This document shows positions 1 to 11,451 of a stretch of DNA of 64,000 bases, in pieces. Position numbers and translations under genes: made by a program. This DNA is from Liolophura sinensis (Eukaryota > Mollusca > Polyplacophora > Chitonida > Chitonidae), in NCBI RefSeq assembly GCF_032854445.1, contig NC_088302.1, positions 27,493,080 through 27,557,079 on the forward strand, in the 5' to 3' direction. Every line of letters begins with the position of its first letter. Position 1 is the first letter of the stretch. The notes under the pieces are model-generated. The model searched no databases and was not told the DNA's origin. It saw nothing but the letters and a program-made list of their open reading frames with translations.

Positions 1-378
1 AAGTGGTGGCATTTGAATTACTTTATGATGCAAAGCATCACTCTAGGCTTGCACACATACGACATTTTACTTATTTTCAACAATGTATAACTTTCACATT
101 GTTCACCCCCATTGTTTTCGTGTGAGGTGGTCTACAGATCCTCGTACAGACAGGAGCTTGTGTGTCATTATACGTTGACTGCGTGGCGTGTCATGTCTCA
201 TGCTATTTAGATTGTGACTCAATAAATACGATTGCATTTGAACAACCTTGCTGCAAACAGTCAACGTCGTGATCTGGATTGTAGTAAACAATGATCAATT
301 CTTAAAGCATGCTTTTAAAGTTGCTTTTGAAGCCCTAAACCCCTGGATATTTAATATGCCCTAAATCAGTTTTTGTCT
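1..378. other. No recognised gene
   Basis: AT-rich unique-looking sequence before the first SINE fragment. I see no splice-flanked open frame and no recognisable repeat here. Confidence 0.4.
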
Positions 379-450
379 GACTTGAAGTCATAGCGACCGC
401 ATTGGTGGGAGGCTCCTGGATTATTGCGCCGCGCGGTCACGGAGGCCCCA
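379..450 (-). repeat. V-SINE fragment, tRNA-like head only
   Basis: Read on the minus strand this begins with GGGGCCTCCGTG and continues through CAGGAGCCTCCCACCAATGCGGTCGCTATGA, which matches the 5' tRNA-like head of the fuller copies at 13111-13358 and 35019-35270. Only the head remains; the central V-domain and the AT-rich tail are absent, so this is a 3'-deleted remnant. Confidence 0.75.
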
Positions 451-2505
451 CAAAATCCAGAGAACAAAGTTCTACAGCTAATTGTTAGTCACAGCTTTAT
501 TGAGAGCGCCAATCAATATGTGCTTCATACTTTAACGTAAATTGTAAAATATTGGAAGATGATCGCCTGAATTAAATGTCTTTTGCTATTGCATTTTGCA
601 ATACAGTCTATCAATGTAAGTTCGTAAGGTACAAATGGCATGAACTACAGATTGGTTTATTTTCATTCCACAAATTAATACGACAAATTGCACTGTGTGG
701 ACGTGGAATGCTCTCAAAATGCTCACGGCAACTGGAGTTATAGTGAGTCCTCTAATAGACCTATGCGCCTTCTTTTGGCTGTTATTAATAACATTTGATA
801 TTTAATATCCGTTCTCATACTAGAAAAGGATCTCTTGGCTGTAGGAGTCCAGAAACTGGATATTATCACGTGGTTCGCATGTACCATCTTCAGGCACTCG
901 TCTGGCGGTTGGTCCACACAGTAACTATCGTCTTTAGGTGTATTTCGCCTGAAAGGCATTTAGACTTTGTATGTATGTAGAACCCCCGAATTTGTCGTTT
1001 CAGTTCTTTCTCAGATTTCTCAGAAAATGAATTGAACCAGCTAGCGATATGTGCAGTAGTATAATCTATTATTTTGGTTGGTTTGGTTACTGGGTGGGAA
1101 ATTCTGTAAATGTCTCTGAAATGGCAAATATTTAAGAAGCAGGCACTGAAGCCCCGCTCCCTCCAAATTTTTAGATTACATTCCCCAAAATCCGAAAGTG
1201 GCAAGAAACCAATGAGAGGCCTTATTTTATTATTTAAGACCTTTGAGATATTATAATATATGCTTAAGAAAGCTACAGATATATTTCTTTTTCTTGCATT
1301 GGTCGTCCTGTTTCTTGTTTCTTGGGTACTTCAAGCTTCGCTCTTGGTATAAATTTATAGCTTTTTGCAGGAAATGGAGGGGAATGGACACAGGGACGAA
1401 GTGATGGTTGATGGTGCATTACATGCATAATCTCTGACTGATTTTGATCTGAAAAATTCCATTAGTCAACCCTAACAGCTGAAGAAGCTGACTAGAGTTA
1501 TCTCACATGATGAGGATTATCTTATCATGAGAGCTTCAAAAAACAAGGAAAGTTAATTTGAAACTGCGCCTGATGCCGACATAAACCCAAAACTAAATTT
1601 TGTGAACGTCCACAATTTAATCATGATGTTCAAATTATTCTTTAGCCTAACACGTTATAATCTACACTTAATAATCTACACTGAGCAATTGGCAAAAAAA
1701 TAAACAAGATTGACGAGCGGTCACAGGCATTGCCACTTTCTGTTTATTGCACACTTATACAAGTGGATAATAAAAAACAGTTAGAAAAAGGTAAACCTGC
1801 AAAATTGTAGAGACCTACTGAAAACCTTCTGTGATTCGACTGTCCGATGGTGGCCATTTATTGACGACGTCGCTAATGAATTCGCGGCAAAAGATGCCAT
1901 TCATCAACTAAGCATGTTGGTTGTCCGTCTTTTGGGTCTATCGGTTTGTTTTTAAATTGTCACAGCTGTTTCGGGTCAGCACCCGCTTGAAGAAGGCCTA
2001 TCCCACAGTCGAGATATTGAATTCATATGCTTTGCCATTAGGAACATCAGACATTGCATTCTACCCAATCCCTATGGCCTGACATATTTCCCTGTCTTTG
2101 GCATCTTCCCTTGTGCTGCAGGATGTTGTATTAGTCTGTGCCACGAATGGGTTTTTTTTCATAAATAAAAACGGTACCGACCTTCCAGGCAGGTCAACCT
2201 AGGCATACATATGTATGGGTTATACGTCTTTACATGGAACCCATGGGTTTCTATCACAGAATCATTTAATTTAGACATAGATATCATAGAACAAGATAAC
2301 TCGCGGTTAAATGCCTGGTAGAAAAATGCAAATGATGGCAAAGAAAAACAAAGAGAAAGAGGTCGAACTAGTGGAGGAACTATTGGTACACAAGGCACAT
2401 CTTTCTTGAATCCATTTCACAGTGGTAAAAGCGGAGATGAAGGAATGGACGAAAATGACCAAACAAATGAAGGCAATGGAATATATCCATTATGTACCCG
2501 TCAGC
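451..2505. other. No recognised gene (about 2 kb)
   Basis: The longest open frame is a 104-codon minus-strand one at 890-1204 with no recognisable domain. A plus-strand stretch near 1960-2160 is open without a start codon but gave no family match. I cannot support a gene here. Confidence 0.35.
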
Positions 2506-2862
2506 TCAAACAGTGTTGTAGCCAGGCCTAATGCCAAAAGCTTTTCCGGCTTTAATGGGGATAAATGCGTCTTCAAATATACACGGGAAAACTTCACAAC
2601 CTGCAACACCCAGCAGTTCGTCACGAAGCTCAAGCCTTAGCAGAGAACACCGGTTTGGCCAACAAGCAACTTTATCTTGTTTGGGGCAATTCACTGCTTG
2701 AACCTGAATATAGTATTTGTTTTTTTTCAAGTTCTGAAACCCTCTACATCAAATCCATGGAAATGTGCGTACCATCGACAGCTTCAATCACACCGAGAAA
2801 GTCTCCGGATTTATAAAAGGCATGGCAGTTTACACGATGTCCTTGCTGTGTCTGGCAGTATC
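2506..2862 (-). pseudogene. Harbinger (PIF) transposase fossil
   Basis: The minus strand from about 2862 downwards reads HAFYKSGDFLGVIEAVDGTHIS (bases about 2760-2825). This matches the block around the first catalytic Asp of PIF/Harbinger DDE transposases (HARBI1-like), normally of the form FPGVIGAIDGTHIPI. A stop follows soon after. In another minus frame (2506-2730) the text resumes with KNKYYIQVQAVNC, which matches the next family block, RKGYHSINVQAVCD. The rest is unclear. The element is therefore frameshifted and non-functional: only about 110 codons remain of a protein usually 350-400 residues long. No terminal inverted repeats were identified. The serine-rich plus-strand open frame over the same bases is its antisense shadow. 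Confidence 0.7.
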
Positions 2863-3839
2863 GTTAGACCTTTGCTGATCAATTCAACTGACTGTGGAGT
2901 GGAGCACACGGTGATTTAAGGATGTGTATATTTTCTGTTTCATCAAAGTGCAGGGTTATAATTAGGCTAATCCGGGCTAAAACTGGCACATTTCTCCTCG
3001 AACGTGCAGTTATTTAATATTTTGCGAGGTGAAAAATGTTAAGGACGTTCGCTTTGCTGAGCCGTAATCCGTACAGAAAATCACCTTCGAAACCTCTTCA
3101 AGTGGGATATAACTATGTAGAATTATATTTTCCGGCTATTCAAAGTAATCCAGTGTATGAGAGCCCGTAATCGTCCATCATTTCCAATCAACAGGTGACT
3201 GGCGATTGTACATTATAAATTACTTTCTAAGCTCGTTTTAAGTTCGATTTAAATGGATACAAAGCTGAAGATTCGTTGGTGCATACGGGTCTGACAGCCT
3301 GCTTTGTAGTACAAATTAACGCAAAGTGAGCAAATAATTTATACATTCTCTTTATTAAGAATCTGTTTTCCAGAGTTGTTTCAAATCTTCAACTTTTATT
3401 TACTGAATGAGTAGCAAGTGAGAATCCTACCTTACCATTAATTTTGCAATTTTCACTTAAAACACACTACTACACCAAATTTATATATGCACTGATAATG
3501 TAGACCACATAAAGTTTTAAAACGCACATCCTTATAATTTTGCAGCCACCGAAAAATCGCGGTTCAAAGTGAATTGCAACGCCCAGTGCGCTGGGTACGA
3601 GTGATGCGACTTATAGAGTTATTAAGGACGTCATTAAAATGCCCGTGGCCGTTAGATTTGTTTACACTCTTCCGGAAGGTTATATAATCTGTTGTCTTTT
3701 CTTTTCATAACAACTCACCAGTAACCTGTAGTATACAACAGTCGACTGACTGCCACGTTAATAGTTTTAACAACCGGGTATAGGAGTATATTAGTCACAG
3801 TACACTGTAACAGCCAGTGAATTAAAATGCAGTGACGGT
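2863..3839. other. No recognised gene (about 1 kb)
   Basis: AT-rich sequence without convincing open frames. A TATATAA-like stretch near 3680 is seen, but nothing downstream of it supports a promoter call. Confidence 0.35.
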
Positions 3840-4135
3840 TGGTACTTCTCTTTCAATTACAAGGACACGCGTGAGGTCTCCAAATCGGTTAGGGGGAATT
3901 TGAAGATTCTCCCGTCTCTCTCTGATTGTGGGGGTCGTGGTATCAATAAGCGGTCAGTGACGCTCATGTGGTCGTTCATGTGGTCGGTCAATCTAAAATT
4001 CGTTGAAGACCACTTGTCCTACACGTGTATGGTGTGCACATTTGTATGTTGCATGAGGGAAAGTTCTTAAGTTAGTCCGTGTGATTTAACCCGGAAACTC
4101 TTAATACCTCAACTTATGGTAATCCAGAATTTCAT
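3840..4135 (+). repeat. Degenerate copy of SINE family D
   Basis: The stretch containing AAGCGGTCAGTGACGCTC and ATTCGTTGAAGACCACTTGT matches 60425-60765 (AAGCGGTAAACGACGCTC and GTTCGTTGAAGATCACTTGT) in the same order and orientation. It is therefore a dispersed repeat. The tRNA-like head is poorly preserved in this copy. Confidence 0.5.
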
Positions 4136-5138
4136 GTCCAAAGCCGGAATTTCTTCCTTAACTTTGAGTTTGTAAAACTAGTCTTCTACGATACCTCTGG
4201 GGTGCTTCTTTTCTTCTGCGAGTATGTAAGCGGAAAATGTCCTGTTTACTTTTAGAAGATGATACCGTATAGAAAAAAGTGATATGCTTTGAGACCAAAT
4301 TCCATGCACTAATAACTGCGAGTGTACTCGATGGTTTCGGGCACTTTAGCATCTGTGTGACAGAGACGAATCGGGAGGGCAGATCATCAAATAGGTTGCC
4401 CGACGTTGATTGGAAAATCGAAGTTCACGGCCAGGTGTTAAACGGGAGAGTTGTGTTATATTATGTTTCACCGACTTCAATCTAACTGTTTACGTGCTGT
4501 GCCGTGTGCCCTGTTGACGTCACTCTGGGACTTTGTATTGATTTTGACGGAAATACACAAAATGGGAACATCCGTTACTCGTCTATAGATCATTTGCCCG
4601 TTTAGTGTCAATTACAAGCAATCACTGGCACTCGTCCAATAACTGCAAGCCCCATCAATAATGACATTTGATAGCATTTACATGTATACCATATATATTT
4701 CTGGATTTTATGCATAATTCTGACTATATTGGTACTTTTGCTCCACACCAACATTGACACATGCGTCACTAGAAAGCCATTGAGTAAACTTCAGAAATGT
4801 GTCTTGTCAAGACGATAAACAAATCAAGATGATACGCGGTTTTCTGACACTGTTAGTTAAACATCTTTGTATGTGACGTAATTTGAGGGATATTTGCCTT
4901 TCACAAATATGGTGTACCTATTTGTACGATCCCAACGTGGGACTGCCGGTAACTTGCCAAAGATATGCTGGGCGGTTCGCTTCCTCCCGTTAAATTCTTT
5001 GATGAGGTAAAAACAATCAGACAGATAAATTGATGGCAAAATGTAGATACAAGTGATTTCGAAAACTTCGCAACTTTCTACCAGGAAAATAGAAAGTGTG
5101 GCACTCACTGGAAAGCCATGCACCGTTTCACTTGGAGT
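4136..5138. other. No recognised gene (about 1 kb)
   Basis: An 88-codon minus-strand open frame at 4857-5123 shows no domain I recognise. The rest is AT-rich and has no signal. Confidence 0.35.
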
Positions 5139-5427
5139 CTTTCTAAACGATATATTTATTTGATTTGATTGATGTTTTAGGCCGTACTCAAGAGTATTTC
5201 GCTTATATGACGGAGGCCAGCATTATGGTGGGAGAAAACCGGACAGTGCCCGAGGGAAACCCAAACTATCCGCAAGTTTCACACTTTCCCACGTACTGCC
5301 GGAGAAGAAGCCAGAATGAGATGGTCTTGAACTCACAGCGACCACATTGGTGAGAGGCTCCTGGGTCAGCACTCTACTTTAGCGCGCTTAGCAACTGAGC
5401 CAGGGAGGCCCGCTTTCTAAACAATAT
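5139..5427 (-). repeat. Full-length V-SINE with target site duplication
   Basis: The element proper is 5154-5412 on the minus strand: tRNA-like head (GGCCTCCCTGGCTCAGTTGC), central V-domain (GGGTTTCCCTCGGGCACTG) and a tail ending in CATCAATCAAATCAAATAAA. It is bounded by a 15-bp direct repeat, CTTTCTAAACGATAT at 5139-5153 and CTTTCTAAACAATAT at 5413-5427. This shows target-primed insertion and defines the ends. V-SINEs are non-coding retroposons mobilised by a partner LINE. Confidence 0.88.
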
Positions 5428-6309
5428 CTATAATCCAAAACGGGAGTCAACCGTGGTTCTTACCTCTAACCCCACCCGCACACGCAACACCCCACGTACA
5501 CCTATGTTTCACTCAGTAATGGCACAGCAGCCCCATCAGCATCCATTTTGCTTTAACCACAGTTATGGGTCTTTAACAAGTGCTCATTCGTGGACGGCGT
5601 ATGCTCGTTAAAACTGAGAAGAGGTGCTCGATGGCCATGAATTTGTGGCAGGTGTGTCTCTAACGAGTGGCATATACGTGGTGTATAAAGAACTACAGTG
5701 GACACCTGTTTTCGACCATAGACATCCTTTAGAAAGACTTTGTATGTTGCACCAATGGCTTCTGGTTAGGCTATGATACTCAGCCAGAACATTATAGGGA
5801 GAGGAGCGAAATAGTTACCTATAGCTAGGCATTCCTTAGTCATTTAAAAAAACGGTTCAAAGTAAGCGATTCAAATTTATGCAATGTTTGCCGATCTGAG
5901 AAAGGGACCTACCATCTTTTGCTTGTGTTCCCGTTGTATTGTAAATTCGGCAGAATGCTTCAATCAGATCTGTTACATTCTAAAATTGCCACCCCAACTA
6001 TGACCAGTATGCTTTCCTGATAGAATAATGTATGTTTGGGTTTTTAGTCATTTCAGTAGGATCCCCATATTTTAAGCTGCAGTATTGCTGTGACAGGAGT
6101 TGGCAATTGTTGACTAAAATAGACCCAAAACTCCATTGCCTCTGTGCAAGTCTTTCAACGGATGGGATTCGCCAGTCAGACCAGTTCATTTATGTATTTA
6201 GGGCTACTGTAGTTAATTTGACAGCAAACGCAGCCAACAAATTGTTTTTTAGCTGCGACAAGTACTTGTAAAAGTCGACCCTCCTGTCTGTCTGGTGCTA
6301 GGTTGGTCG
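5428..6309. other. No recognised gene (about 0.9 kb)
   Basis: Overlapping open frames on both strands around 5998-6271 (63 and 79 codons) have no recognisable content. Confidence 0.35.
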
Positions 6310-6478
6310 ATCGATTTGTATTTACTTATTTATTTGATTGGTGTTTTACGCCGTACTCAAGAATAGTTCACTTATACGACGGCCGCCAACATTATGTTGG
6401 GAGGAAACCGGGCAAAACCCGGGGAAAACCCACGACCATCGTTGCCAGACCTTCTCACGTATGGCCAATCGATTCGTA
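6310..6478 (-). repeat. 5'-truncated V-SINE with target site duplication
   Basis: The minus-strand copy 6321-6467 retains the tail, the 3' unit (ACGCCGTACTCAAGAATA on the plus strand) and the V-domain but lacks the tRNA-like head. Direct repeats ATCGATTTGTA (6310-6320) and ATCGATTCGTA (6468-6478) flank it, so the truncation happened at insertion. Confidence 0.85.
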
Positions 6479-6691
6479 GTTGGTTGTTTTTTTTCTCCCA
6501 TCTTACTACACTCGATTTTGACATGTTTAAGTGATTATACATTGTCAGTGTAAGGCTCTATACATGCTGCGGCCTCATAGCCGGACTTTCCGAACACATA
6601 CATTAAAACGTAAACGGTGTTATAATTACACCGGGCCTACTGATTGTCTCCTACCCCGACAGTGTGAGCTGGGAGACAAGTGAAGGAATCA

Positions 6692-6903
6692 CAGATAGCC
6701 TGGCTAAAGACAACGAAACAAAAAGACAAAATAAAGTATATCTCAGATGAAACATCATTGAATACTGTCCACAAAAGGTTGGATTTAACCTTTCTTAACC
6801 CAGCAAATGCATTTGAAACTTTGGATTCTTTGGATTTGGGGTTTTCTGATCGTATTGGGACCAGTGACGTCACATCAGATTTTTTGTCAATAAACACAAA
6901 TCA
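6692..6903 (+). CDS. Possible internal exon, unknown product
   Basis: An open frame of about 70 codons lies between a possible acceptor (AATCACAG near 6691) and a CAG|GTGCGT donor at about 6904. The peptide is polar and includes KRLDLTFLNPANAFETLDSL. Codons look protein-like, but I recognise no family. A better acceptor (CCCCGACAG at 6662) would introduce an in-frame stop. Downstream (6960-7010) the sequence becomes GC-rich and repeat-like. This is a weak candidate that needs transcript evidence. Confidence 0.22.
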
Positions 6904-7009
6904 GGTGCGTATGAAGCTAATGAAAAGTGCGGAGGGTGGTTCTTTGGGGAGGTCATTATCCCAGCCAGTGAGGCGAGGGTTCAGGGGCTGCTAAGGCCCC
7001 GGAAGCTCT

Positions 7010-8974
7010 TGGACCCTATAGAGCCGAATGCGCGTTTGAACGTGTTTAAATAGAACAAAATATCCATTAAACCAAGGTTTGTGATGAAGAAGGAATATAG
7101 TGCACATTTTGGCACAAATGTTGTTTTTGGATCGCTTCCATACTTTACATTTATATACTTACTTTCAGTTGAAATACGCGCTTGATGAATTGTGAAATAT
7201 TTACTCTAGTTTCGCATGCGGATAAACTGGACACTGTTTGTAATATATTGACCAGAGTAATCAGGCCTGTATGCGGCGAAGTGGTGAGGTGATGGGGTCG
7301 TACATAGGCAAAGCGGAACTACTATCCTAGTCAAGTATAGACGAGAGTCCAGGGGCCGCCAGGGATTCCAGACGTCCGGAGACATGTTTTAAATGCCGTT
7401 CCCACCAATTAAAGTAAATACGAACTGATGTACGGAGCCTTTAACTTGAAAATATTGAAAATTTGTGTGCTAAGATGGAGATCATCTGAACGGGAGCTAC
7501 GAGCATCCACACAATCGCAAAAGGGAATTCATATCCAACATTAAGATAAAAATCTAGGTGAACGCGATATTTATATTCTTTATCTTCTTTATTTGTGCTA
7601 GAAACATTCAGGATTGGCTTCATAAGACATTAGCATTGTTTGTAAGTATTATGTCTTGCTGAAACAAAATGAAAAAAAAAAACAAAATGAACGAAATGAA
7701 AAGAAATGTTTAAACATGTGATTCAGAATAGTGAAGAAAGCAATGAACATTCTCTGTGGTGGATTTGTTTTATATGGTTGGGTCGAAAAGAGGTGGCGGA
7801 GAGCAGAACATATGCTGTCCTCCTCCCCCTTCCCCCTCCTCCCCGCTTCCTACGCTACTCCACATGGATTGCTGGATTTCATAATTCTAAATACAAATGG
7901 ATTTAGAAATGCATTCAGACAATGGATGTTGAAACGGACTATGAATGTGACGTCACTGACACTTCAGAGTCACTGCAGAACACCATAAATTCTGAAGTTT
8001 TATAACCATTTTACTGGGTTGGGAAAATTCTGGATAAATATATCTGACTATTTTCCTGGGCAGTGTTTAATGGTCTTTCGTCTGACATACACTTCATTTC
8101 GTATTTGCCTTCAACGTTTTGTGTCCTGAATATGTCTTATCCTGATTGAAGAATATAGAGTAAGAGATTAAACCTTTGAACACCAATCAGCCCGACAAAA
8201 ATTATACTGGTAAAAACCGCATCTTTAAGAGGACTCGAATTTAAATCGATATATTGCAAGTGGCATGTTAGAGCCACAAGGATTTTTGTGCATGGATGGT
8301 TATTGTTTATTACACCATCCAAAATAATACAAATTTTCCCACAAGTCAATACATATCAATTTGCCACAATTCAATACATATCAATTCATCTGCAGAATTT
8401 TATTGGTGAAGTCTCAAGTAATCTTATGAGGTTATATTTTCTTTGGCCATAGAAATAATAGCTTACAGTTGGAATGTAAATGAATTGAACGTAAGACGGA
8501 TACAGTCAAGGGATCACATCATACTAAGCCGAGATAGGAGGCATTGCATGTGAGTAATAACTCCACAGCCGTAAACACAACTGGTTTTACCAGGGGAACA
8601 ACAAGTTATCACTATACTACTGGTTGTTTGCATGCACAGTTATTCTTGGAGACATTTAAAGTAGTTCAAATGGAAGTATCCGATCGCTCATCTTCACTCT
8701 GTCGAATCTTTTATTCAGTAGCACTGGGTAAAAGCAACTAAAATGAAAGAGAACGAAGACAATCCATTCTAAATAAAGGCTGATTACGTGACTTTCAAGC
8801 GAGTTAATAAACTGACACATTTCACTTTAAGTGGCTAACTTATAGTATCAAAGAGTGGAATGATTTTAAGTTGGACACATACCTGCTAATTCATGAAAAT
8901 AGCGGAGACAACAACAAAAAAAAAACAAAAAAAAAACACAAGCTAATCCATTTAATGATACATTAAATTAACAG
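7010..8974. other. No recognised gene (about 2 kb)
   Basis: Contains two GC-rich patches with similar wording, GGGTTCAGGGGCTGCTAAGG (6978-6997) and GAGTCCAGGGGCCGCCAGGG (about 7345-7364), probably from a dispersed repeat. There is a C-rich tract near 7818-7850. No convincing open frame is present. Confidence 0.35.
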
Positions 8975-9069
8975 AGGCAGCTCATAAATTTATTTACTTA
9001 TTTGATTTGCTGTTTTACGCCGTTCTCAAGAATATTTCACTTATACGACGGCCGAAGGCAGCTCACAAA
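8975..9069 (-). repeat. Very short V-SINE tail with target site duplication
   Basis: Only the last ~67 bp of the SINE (8989-9055, minus strand) was inserted. Flanking direct repeats AGGCAGCTCATAAA (8975-8988) and AGGCAGCTCACAAA (9056-9069) show it is a genuine, extremely 5'-truncated integration and not later erosion. Confidence 0.85.
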
Positions 9070-9119
9070 AGGTGTATTCATAGCAACACAGACAAGCAAA
9101 TTTGTGAAGGGAGACAACC

Positions 9120-9770
9120 TGTTCTGCACGTCACACAGCCCTTTTCGTCAAGTGGCTCAATCCATTTCGTCCAGTTACTAGTTAAAGTGAACCAGGCCTT
9201 TTCGTGAAGCGACTAGTTAAAGTGACACAGGCATCCGTATTAGACTAGTTAAAGTGACACTGCCCTTTCTGGGACGCGACTAGTTAAAGTGACACCAGGC
9301 ATCCGTTACTAGACTAGTGAAAGTGACAGACCTTTTGTAAAATGACAATGTGATACACAACTTTTCGGAAGGGGTCTAGGTAAATTGACACAGCCCGTTT
9401 TGGGAAGGGACGAGTTAAAGTGGCAAAGGCCTTTACGTAAAGTGACTAGTTAAAATGATACACAACTTTTCGAAAGGAGTCTAGGTAAACTGAGACAGCC
9501 CTTTTTGGGAACTGACGAGTTAACGTGACAAAGACCTTTTCGTAACGTGACCAGTTAAAGTGACAAAGGTCCTTTTGAAAAGTAACTAGTTAAAGTGACA
9601 AAACGTCTATTTGGAAAGTTACTAGTTAAAATGCCAAAGGTCTTTCTGGAAAGTGACCGGTTAAAATGATACACACCTTTTCGAATGAAGGCTATGTACA
9701 TTGGCACAGACATCCGCACGGTGACTAAGTTACAGTGGTAAGGCCTTTTCTGCTATGTGGATTTTAAAAC
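9120..9770. repeat. Degenerate ~35-bp minisatellite
   Basis: About 18 diverged units share the core GACTAGTTAAAGTGACA followed by CCTTTTNGGAAA, with spacing of roughly 34-38 bp. Units vary at many positions and some carry small indels, so the array is old. It starts directly after the short V-SINE insertion. No protein-coding capacity is evident. Confidence 0.8.
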
Positions 9771-11048
9771 ACGTAGAAACTTTGTAGAGACCGGTGTGGA
9801 TGTAGACATACTAAAACATACTGGATACAAATCTATGCACACGAACATAGCTCGTGAAGCGGGAAATATTAAGCCTGAAAATGACATTCATCACCCACGA
9901 TAACAAAACCTCGTGCTTTGCTACACAACACGAAATGGGGAAGGGGATGTGACCAATTCCCGTGGTGGGCATCCGACTACTATCCATATCATCCTAAGGT
10001 ATGTGCTTCTGTCAGTTTCGTGGGGAGGGCGGGGGAGAAGTTCGTAGCTGGTAGGTATTTGATTCCCTGGGCATGATCCTCTAAGACGGTTTGGGGTAGA
10101 TCCTGTAAGGTTTGTCTGTCTGAGTAAAGTTTGTTTCAGGCCCTAATTTAGGCATCCTTACGTAGTGTGCTTACTGTGTTTGATTGGTGTGTGTTTCATG
10201 CGTCTAATTAAAGTTATCTTGAAATGAAGTGAAGAAATCATATAGGGTAAGCTATGTGTAAATAAGTCGATTGCCTATAGCACTGACGGACGACCATTTA
10301 TAAATTCTTTAGTTTTCTGAAGCAATCTATCCTTTAGCTTTTTTCTTTAAACACTATGCACGCTCACCATCGAGACGGGGTACTGTACCTTTCCACTATT
10401 GTTAGATGCAAGAGAAGATCGCAGACTGTTGTTTTTTTTGTCAGCTGCGTCGCTCCTGCTGTAGAAAACGTCTGAATATTACATTGTCACTGTACTTGAT
10501 GATAACATAGGGGTTGATTTAACGAAAAAAGCCACGGAGGAAATTTCTGTTTGGCCAACGTGTATTATTGGGTATCTCCACAGTATTTACATTGACGGGT
10601 TACCACGGAGACGGCGTATTGAATACCGTCTGACATCCATAGCGAATACACTGGTCACGGTACCACACCATTCTACAAATATTTTTCGTTTTTGTCGATG
10701 CGAAGTGATCGTCATAAATTATAACTGCAACACCTTAATAAGATGACGTCAGAGTATTCCATCATCACAGTTGACATTCAGGCCACCGCTTCAATTGTCA
10801 GTCTCGTGTATAACATTGAGATGTATTCAGTGTGTGACATTTATCCGGTGAAAACTTACTGGTAAGTTTGACAGTTCAGAGCCATCGATAACGTTTATCT
10901 ATTTAAACATTCACAACGTCAACTTCGTGTCGCTTAGCATTAAGCATGCCTTCGACTGGACGACAAAATAAGCAACAGATGATTTCAATGGTGGAGAAGG
11001 TCTGGATTCGACAGCCCGTTATTCCGTAACGCTTCCCGTACCAGAGCG
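9771..11048. other. Sequence downstream of the neurotrophin-like exon
   Basis: On the minus strand this follows the stop codon at 11049, so its right part should be 3' UTR. I did not find an AATAAA on the minus strand close to the stop. There are no other open frames of note. A TGACGTCA-like CRE core lies at about 10744. Confidence 0.3.
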
Positions 11049-11451
11049 TCAGCGAACTGTTACTAGGTTCACTCCCTTACTTCTGGGGTTTACCACGCAT
11101 GCACATCCGGATTTCACTCTTATGTAGTCCAGACGGTATGGTTCGTCTATTTTGTAGTCCTTCACTATCGCGTACATGTACGTGTGCTGCTGTACACACC
11201 TGGAGATGACGTCACTGGGGTTGAGAAATCGACAGGGCTTGTTGGCGACGCCGGCCAGGCAGCGCGTCTGGTAAAACCGTTGTTGTGTCTTATGATCCCG
11301 ATAAAGTTCGAGAAGACGTCGGTCACGTGACAGTCCACCCCTCAAGGAAACACTTTCCGTGATTGATGGACAACACTCGTCAGCAATACCCGGCTTTTTG
11401 TGAATCACAGAAAAGGCTCTTTTGTCCACCGTAGCCTCAGGAAGAGGGTAT
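11049..11451 (-). CDS. Neurotrophin/Spaetzle-like cystine-knot factor, last exon
   Basis: Terminal exon of a secreted growth factor precursor. The minus strand shows a pyrimidine-rich 3' splice site (CTTCTTTTGTTTGAATTCCAG) ending at 11452. The exon then encodes 133 residues and a TGA at 11049-11051. Numbering from the first full codon, a Lys-Arg (residues 10-11, TVDKR) fits prohormone-convertase cleavage. Cysteines fall at 26, 27, 64, 73, 85, 116 and 118 (ECCPSI, FYQTRC, NKPC, SRCVQQ, GCACVV). From residue 27 the spacing is 37/9/12/31/2, against 43/10/12/28/2 in NGF, whose six cysteines form the knot. The seventh cysteine and the CVQQHTYMYA segment also recall Spaetzle, so assignment within the superfamily is open. 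The product would act as an extracellular dimer on Trk/p75- or Toll-type receptors (family knowledge). Signal peptide and prodomain exons should lie at higher coordinates but were not found. Confidence 0.85.

Noticed and set aside
890-1204. 104-codon minus-strand frame
   Set aside because: No family match, no splice or start context, and overlapping frames on the other strand.
2565-2700. Serine-rich plus-strand peptide (PSSSSRSSSLS)
   Set aside because: It is antisense to the Harbinger transposase fossil.
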